From Spirochaetota bacterium (lineage in GTDB: Bacteria; Spirochaetota; Brachyspiria; Brachyspirales; JACRPF01), in NCBI GenBank assembly GCA_016214035.1, contig JACRPF010000015.1, positions 248,001-312,000 on the forward strand: a stretch of DNA of 64,000 nt, given 5' to 3'. A program made the position numbers and the translations under genes. This document shows, one piece after another, positions 60,798-64,000 of the stretch (position 1 is the first letter of the stretch; each line of letters starts with the position of its first letter). The notes beneath the pieces were generated by a model. It was not told where the DNA came from and made no database searches. It worked only from the letters and a program-made list of their open reading frames with translations.

Positions 60798-61775
60798 CTA
60801 AAAATTATACTTCGCGATATTATCTTTCGTGAAGACGAGAATGCCGCCGAGAAGCACATTGTCGCCGTCAATTTTCTTTTCGCCGAGACGCCCGGCTTTT
60901 ATGGAGGCTGTTCCCGGTTTCAGCGAGCCGTTTGCCGCCATCTGCGCAGCATATACCGTGAGATACCCGAGATCGACCGTGTTCCAGAGCACCACCGATT
61001 TCACCGTGCCCCGCGTGACATACTCGCGCATGCCGTTTGGCGTTGACAGTCCCGTCACCTGAACGACGCCTTTTTTGCCGGACTGCTCTACCGCTTCCGC
61101 CGCTCCGGGAAACGCCACCGAGGTGATGGCGAATATTCCCTTGAGGTTCGGATACGCCTTCATGAGATCCTTTGAAACGGTGAACGAGAGCTTCTGGTCC
61201 TCTTCCGACGGCTTTACCGTTACGAGGTTGAGATGCGGATACGCGGGGAGACGTTCCTTCATCGCGGCGATCCACGCGTTCTGATTCGCCGCGGTAAGCC
61301 GCGCGGTAATGACGGCGACGTCGGCCTTTTCCTTCCCGCCGATGTCCTTCGCGAGCGTGTCGACGAGCGCGTATCCGATGTCTTTTGCCGTCGCCTGGTT
61401 GACGAACCAGTCGCGCGCATCTTTTGCGCCGTCGGCATCCCAGGTGATGACGGCGATACCGGCTGCTCTGGCCTTCCGCATCGCTTTCGCAAGCACCTCG
61501 GGGTCGTTGGGCGAAACGGCGATGACGTTCACGCGCTTCAAGGTCCACTGCTCGATCATTGCGGCCTGTTTTTCCGGCGAGCCGTCCGTGGGGCCGTCGT
61601 AGATGAGTGTGATGCCGAGCTCCTTCGCCGCCTCCTCGGCACCCTTTGCGCACGAGGTGAAGTACGGTACGCCTTTCTTTTTCGGGAGCATGCAGACGGT
61701 GATCCCTTTGCCCGCCGCCCACGCGCCGGCGCCGAATATCATGATGAACCCGAGAGCGATAATTGAACGTTTCAT
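60798..61775 (-). CDS. rhaS: Rhamnose-type sugar ABC transporter substrate-binding protein
   Basis: A 325-residue periplasmic binding protein with signal peptide MKRSIIALGFIMIFGAGAWA. The type I binding fold is clear (ITVCMLPKKKGVPYFTSCAKGAEEAAKEL, IEQWTLKRVNVIAVSPNDPEVL, AVITWDADGAKDARDWFVNQA). The segment VVLWNTVDLGYLTVYAAQ is close to RhaS/LsrB proteins, which bind rhamnose or AI-2. The adjacent rhamnosidase favours rhamnose. AAGGAG lies before the ATG. It is preceded by two permeases and an ATPase in the same operon. Confidence 0.9.
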   Translation of the reverse strand: MKRSIIALGFIMIFGAGAWAAGKGITVCMLPKKKGVPYFTSCAKGAEEAAKELGITLIYDGPTDGSPEKQAAMIEQWTLKRVNVIAVSPNDPEVLAKAMRKARAAGIAVITWDADGAKDARDWFVNQATAKDIGYALVDTLAKDIGGKEKADVAVITARLTAANQNAWIAAMKERLPAYPHLNLVTVKPSEEDQKLSFTVSKDLMKAYPNLKGIFAITSVAFPGAAEAVEQSGKKGVVQVTGLSTPNGMREYVTRGTVKSVVLWNTVDLGYLTVYAAQMAANGSLKPGTASIKAGRLGEKKIDGDNVLLGGILVFTKDNIAKYNF

Positions 61776-61814
61776 AAAAAGACTCCTTGTATATAGTGCA
61801 CGGGATATCCCGTT

Positions 61815-62780
61815 TCATGCCTCTGTTTTGCCGTCCTTCTTTCCGGAAGCGATCCGGTTCACGAGCACGAGCACGATGAGTATCGCGCCGGTGACGATAT
61901 AGTTGAGCTCGTTCCTGTTGAACTGCCAGCTCAGGAATTCCCGGAGTTCATGGATGACGACGATACCGATGAGCGTTCCCGCGATGCTTCCTTTTCCGCC
62001 GTTGATGCTCGTGCCGCCGAGTACCACCGCGGTGATGGCCTCAAGCTCGAGCCCGTCGCCGATATCCGCTTTTGCCGTATTCCGCCGGGCCACATACATG
62101 ACTGCGGCAAGCGATGCGAAGGCACCCATCGCCGTGTAGAGAAAAAGCTTCAGCCGTTCGACGGTGATGCCGGAGAATTTTGACGCGGTCTCGTTATAGC
62201 CTACCGCATGCACCCACACACCGTATTTCGTCTTCGCCATGACGAAGAGTATTATAAGGAAAAGTACGATGAAAATAACGCCGGCGGTCGGAAAGCCCAG
62301 TATCGTCCCGCTGCCGAATGCGAGGAACGCATCGGGATATCCGGACATCGGGCGTCCGTTCGATATGCCGACGGCGATACCGCGGTATGCGGCGAGCGAG
62401 GCGAGTGTTACGATAAGCGGATGCACACGCACCGACGCGATGAAAACGCCGTTGAAGAATCCCGCAGCAAGACCGGTGATGAGCGCCCCGGCCACAGCTC
62501 CCGCCATCGGGACTTTCACCTCGTGAAGGAGTCCGAGGACAACCGCGGCAAGTGCCATCGTCGACCCCACCGAAAGATCAATGCCGCCGCTCACGATGAT
62601 GAGTGTCATCATGAGTGCGAGTAGTCCCATTTCCCACATGTGGCTTGACAGCGAGAGCTGCGTTTCGGGCTTCATAAAGTCGGGTGCAACGACAGCGAAC
62701 ACGACAAACATGAGCACGGCGACAATGGCGAGGAATGTTTCGAACCGCAATAAGAGTGCTTTATATTTCGACATTGTCAC
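61815..62780 (-). CDS. rhaQ: Sugar ABC transporter permease (second)
   Basis: A 321-residue integral membrane protein of the BPD_transp_2 (RbsC) family with about ten helices. The conserved loop is MMTLIIVSGGIDLSVGSTMALAAVVLG, and TAVVLGGTSINGGKGSIAGTLIG marks the late coupling region. It pairs with the other permease; assignment as RhaQ versus RhaP is by order only. Its start overlaps the stop of the upstream permease by ATGA. Next downstream is the binding protein, 39 bp away. Confidence 0.9.
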   Translation of the reverse strand: MTMSKYKALLLRFETFLAIVAVLMFVVFAVVAPDFMKPETQLSLSSHMWEMGLLALMMTLIIVSGGIDLSVGSTMALAAVVLGLLHEVKVPMAGAVAGALITGLAAGFFNGVFIASVRVHPLIVTLASLAAYRGIAVGISNGRPMSGYPDAFLAFGSGTILGFPTAGVIFIVLFLIILFVMAKTKYGVWVHAVGYNETASKFSGITVERLKLFLYTAMGAFASLAAVMYVARRNTAKADIGDGLELEAITAVVLGGTSINGGKGSIAGTLIGIVVIHELREFLSWQFNRNELNYIVTGAILIVLVLVNRIASGKKDGKTEA

Positions 62781-63745
62781 GCCCCCTTCCGGCGGCGTTC
62801 CGCAATGTGGTCAAAAAGCACCGCGGCGAGTATGCACGCGCCCTGTATCGCCTTTTCCCAGTAGACGGTCATCTCGCCGAGCCGGAGAAAAATGAGTACC
62901 GATCCGATCATGCTCATGAGGAGTACTCCGAGCGCCGCACCGACGATGCTGCCGCGTCCTCCGGCCACCTTAACGCCGCCCACCACCGCGCAGGTGATGA
63001 CGAAGAGTTCAGCGCCGTTCCCGACATCCGTTTCGATGACGGAGAGCTGCGGCACACTCACCACCGCCGCGAGCGCGGTGAGAAATCCGGTGACAGTGAA
63101 CGCAAGCACCTTCACCGCACTGACGGGAAGGCCTACAAGCCGCGCCGCATCGGGATTGCTGCCGACGGCGTACACCCAGCGGCCGGGTATGACGCGGCGG
63201 GTGAAAAAGATGAAGCACGCGACCACCGCGAGCGCGGTGAGAACCGAGAACGGCACGCCGAGGAATGATCCCGTACCGAATGTACGGAGTTCCGGCGGCA
63301 GCTCGCCGATCCATTCTCCGCCCATGACGAATATGGTGATGCCGCGGAGTACGGTAAGCATGCCGAGTGTCACGATAATAGACGGCACACGTCCGCGGGT
63401 GACCAGAATACCGTTGAGCGCACCGATAAGCGTGCCGGCAAGGAGCGTGAGCGCCACGCCGGCGGCCACGGGGAGATGGAGCCGCGAGAGCGAGGTGAAG
63501 ATGCCGAGCAGCGCCGCACAGAAACCCATGAGCGAACCCACGGAGATGTCTATCTCCCGCGTGACGATGACAAGCGTCATCCCGCACACCATTATCATGA
63601 ACGGGGCGCTCTTGACGAACAGATCGGAGATGTTCGCCGCGGAAAGGAACGACGGGTTGGCGATGCCGACGGTGATGCCGACGACGGCGATGATGATGAA
63701 AAGAACACCTTCTCTCCGCATCAGTGAACGTACGACCATATTCAT
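62777..63745 (-). CDS. rhaP: Sugar ABC transporter permease (first)
   Basis: A 322-residue RbsC-type permease with the EAA-like loops [26 protein letters not shown] and [22 protein letters not shown]. It forms the membrane channel together with the second permease. Its start overlaps the ATPase stop by ATGA. RhaP is a positional assignment based on the rhamnose locus of other bacteria. Confidence 0.9.
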   Translation of the reverse strand: MNMVVRSLMRREGVLFIIIAVVGITVGIANPSFLSAANISDLFVKSAPFMIMVCGMTLVIVTREIDISVGSLMGFCAALLGIFTSLSRLHLPVAAGVALTLLAGTLIGALNGILVTRGRVPSIIVTLGMLTVLRGITIFVMGGEWIGELPPELRTFGTGSFLGVPFSVLTALAVVACFIFFTRRVIPGRWVYAVGSNPDAARLVGLPVSAVKVLAFTVTGFLTALAAVVSVPQLSVIETDVGNGAELFVITCAVVGGVKVAGGRGSIVGAALGVLLMSMIGSVLIFLRLGEMTVYWEKAIQGACILAAVLFDHIAERRRKGA

Positions 63746-64000
63746 TCCGCAACTCCGGCGGTTTCCCGCGGTAATGCAAGCGACATGATCGCCTCTTCAG
63801 TCGCATCCCGCCGTTCCAGTTCTCCCGCGATGCGTCCGTCGCACATCACGATGATGCGGTCCGCGACGGCGAGCACTTCAGGCAGGTCCGACGATACGAT
63901 GAGTACCGCCATTCCGTTCTCTGCATGGTCGCGGAGTATGCGGTATATCTCGGCCTTTGCGCCCACGTCGACGCCGCGTGTGGGTTCGTCGAGCATGAGC
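63742..64000 (-). CDS. rhaT: Sugar ABC transporter ATP-binding protein, partial
   Basis: Only the last 86 residues are inside the window. [19 protein letters not shown] is the Walker B/D-loop of the second ATPase domain in RbsA-type double ATPases, and [22 protein letters not shown] contains the switch region. It powers the two permeases that follow with ATGA-type overlaps. The N-terminal part and any regulator (for example a DeoR-family RhaR) lie beyond the right edge. Confidence 0.9.
   Translation of the reverse strand, partial: LMLDEPTRGVDVGAKAEIYRILRDHAENGMAVLIVSSDLPEVLAVADRIIVMCDGRIAGELERRDATEEAIMSLALPRETAGVAE

Noticed and set aside
1-64000. tRNA, rRNA or insertion sequence genes
   Set aside because: No T-loop-like sequence in a cloverleaf context, rRNA segment or transposase/integrase motif was seen in the gaps. 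A covariance search could still find a diverged small RNA.

Overview
The window is about 55-60 % G+C (by eye), gene-dense bacterial chromosome with short intergenic gaps, many ATGA overlaps and AGGAG-type ribosome sites. No phylogenetic marker is present. Several types of protein are typical of free-living Spirochaetota: a membrane-tethered LuxR regulator, a methyl-accepting protein with many N-terminal membrane spans, an LPP20-like lipoprotein and a PocR-AraC regulator. The catabolic genes (sulfatase, GH106, GH20, GH32, DUF4832) would equally suit Lentisphaerota or another PVC lineage. I favour an uncultivated spirochaete-like or PVC-like polysaccharide degrader, with low confidence. Promoters are easy to read: TTGACN, 16-17 bp, TATACT/TATAAT. 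Several genes without a ribosome site start about 7-9 nt after the -10 box, so they are probably leaderless.

Region by region. 1-9.3 kb: end of an RND efflux pump, a RibD-like reductase, a cytochrome c/dienelactone hydrolase pair, catalase divergent from a YceI protein, nicotinamidase and a B12-binding radical SAM enzyme. 9.4-15.2 kb: GH32-like hydrolase, CE7-type esterase, a tandem DUF1540 protein, a sulfatase and an aldo/keto-reductase-like TIM barrel. 15.2-15.6 kb: a non-genic stretch with a strong hairpin and a degenerate 21-bp tandem array. 15.6-18.7 kb: three overlapping genes (kinase, cyclophilin-like protein, membrane methyl-accepting protein). 18.8-22.7 kb: a ROK repressor with two amidohydrolases, divergent from a DegT aminotransferase across a palindromic operator. 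22.7-25.3 kb: a lyase lipoprotein and a two-gene ABC exporter. 25.3-25.5 kb: three large inverted repeats.

25.5-31.2 kb: an AT-rich beta-barrel gene, the selU-selD pair, the membrane LuxR protein and a second TIM-barrel paralogue. 31.2-35.4 kb: a flavodoxin/ABM pair, an unlisted 47-codon ORF and a three-gene operon ending in a NUDIX-histidine kinase fusion. 35.5-50.3 kb: carbohydrate enzymes (alpha/alpha-barrel protein, GH20, DUF4832 protein, GH2) with two AraC regulators, homocysteine methyltransferase/MTHFR and a MATE exporter. 50.3-56.7 kb: ComEC membrane core, SIS isomerase, a LarA homologue flanked by small hairpins in opposite orientation, GNAT, an esterase and a quinone reductase. 56.8-64 kb: a rhamnose locus, with a secreted GH106 rhamnosidase and a RhaS/P/Q/T-type ABC importer running off the right edge.

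The genes describe a heterotroph that cuts sulfated and rhamnose-, fructose-, galactose- and hexosamine-containing glycans outside or at the cell surface and imports sugars by ABC transport. No SusC/SusD pair is visible. The least conventional items are the NUDIX-histidine kinase fusion operon, the 21-bp (seven-codon) array, the symmetric ROK/DegT control region and the hairpin-flanked larA gene.
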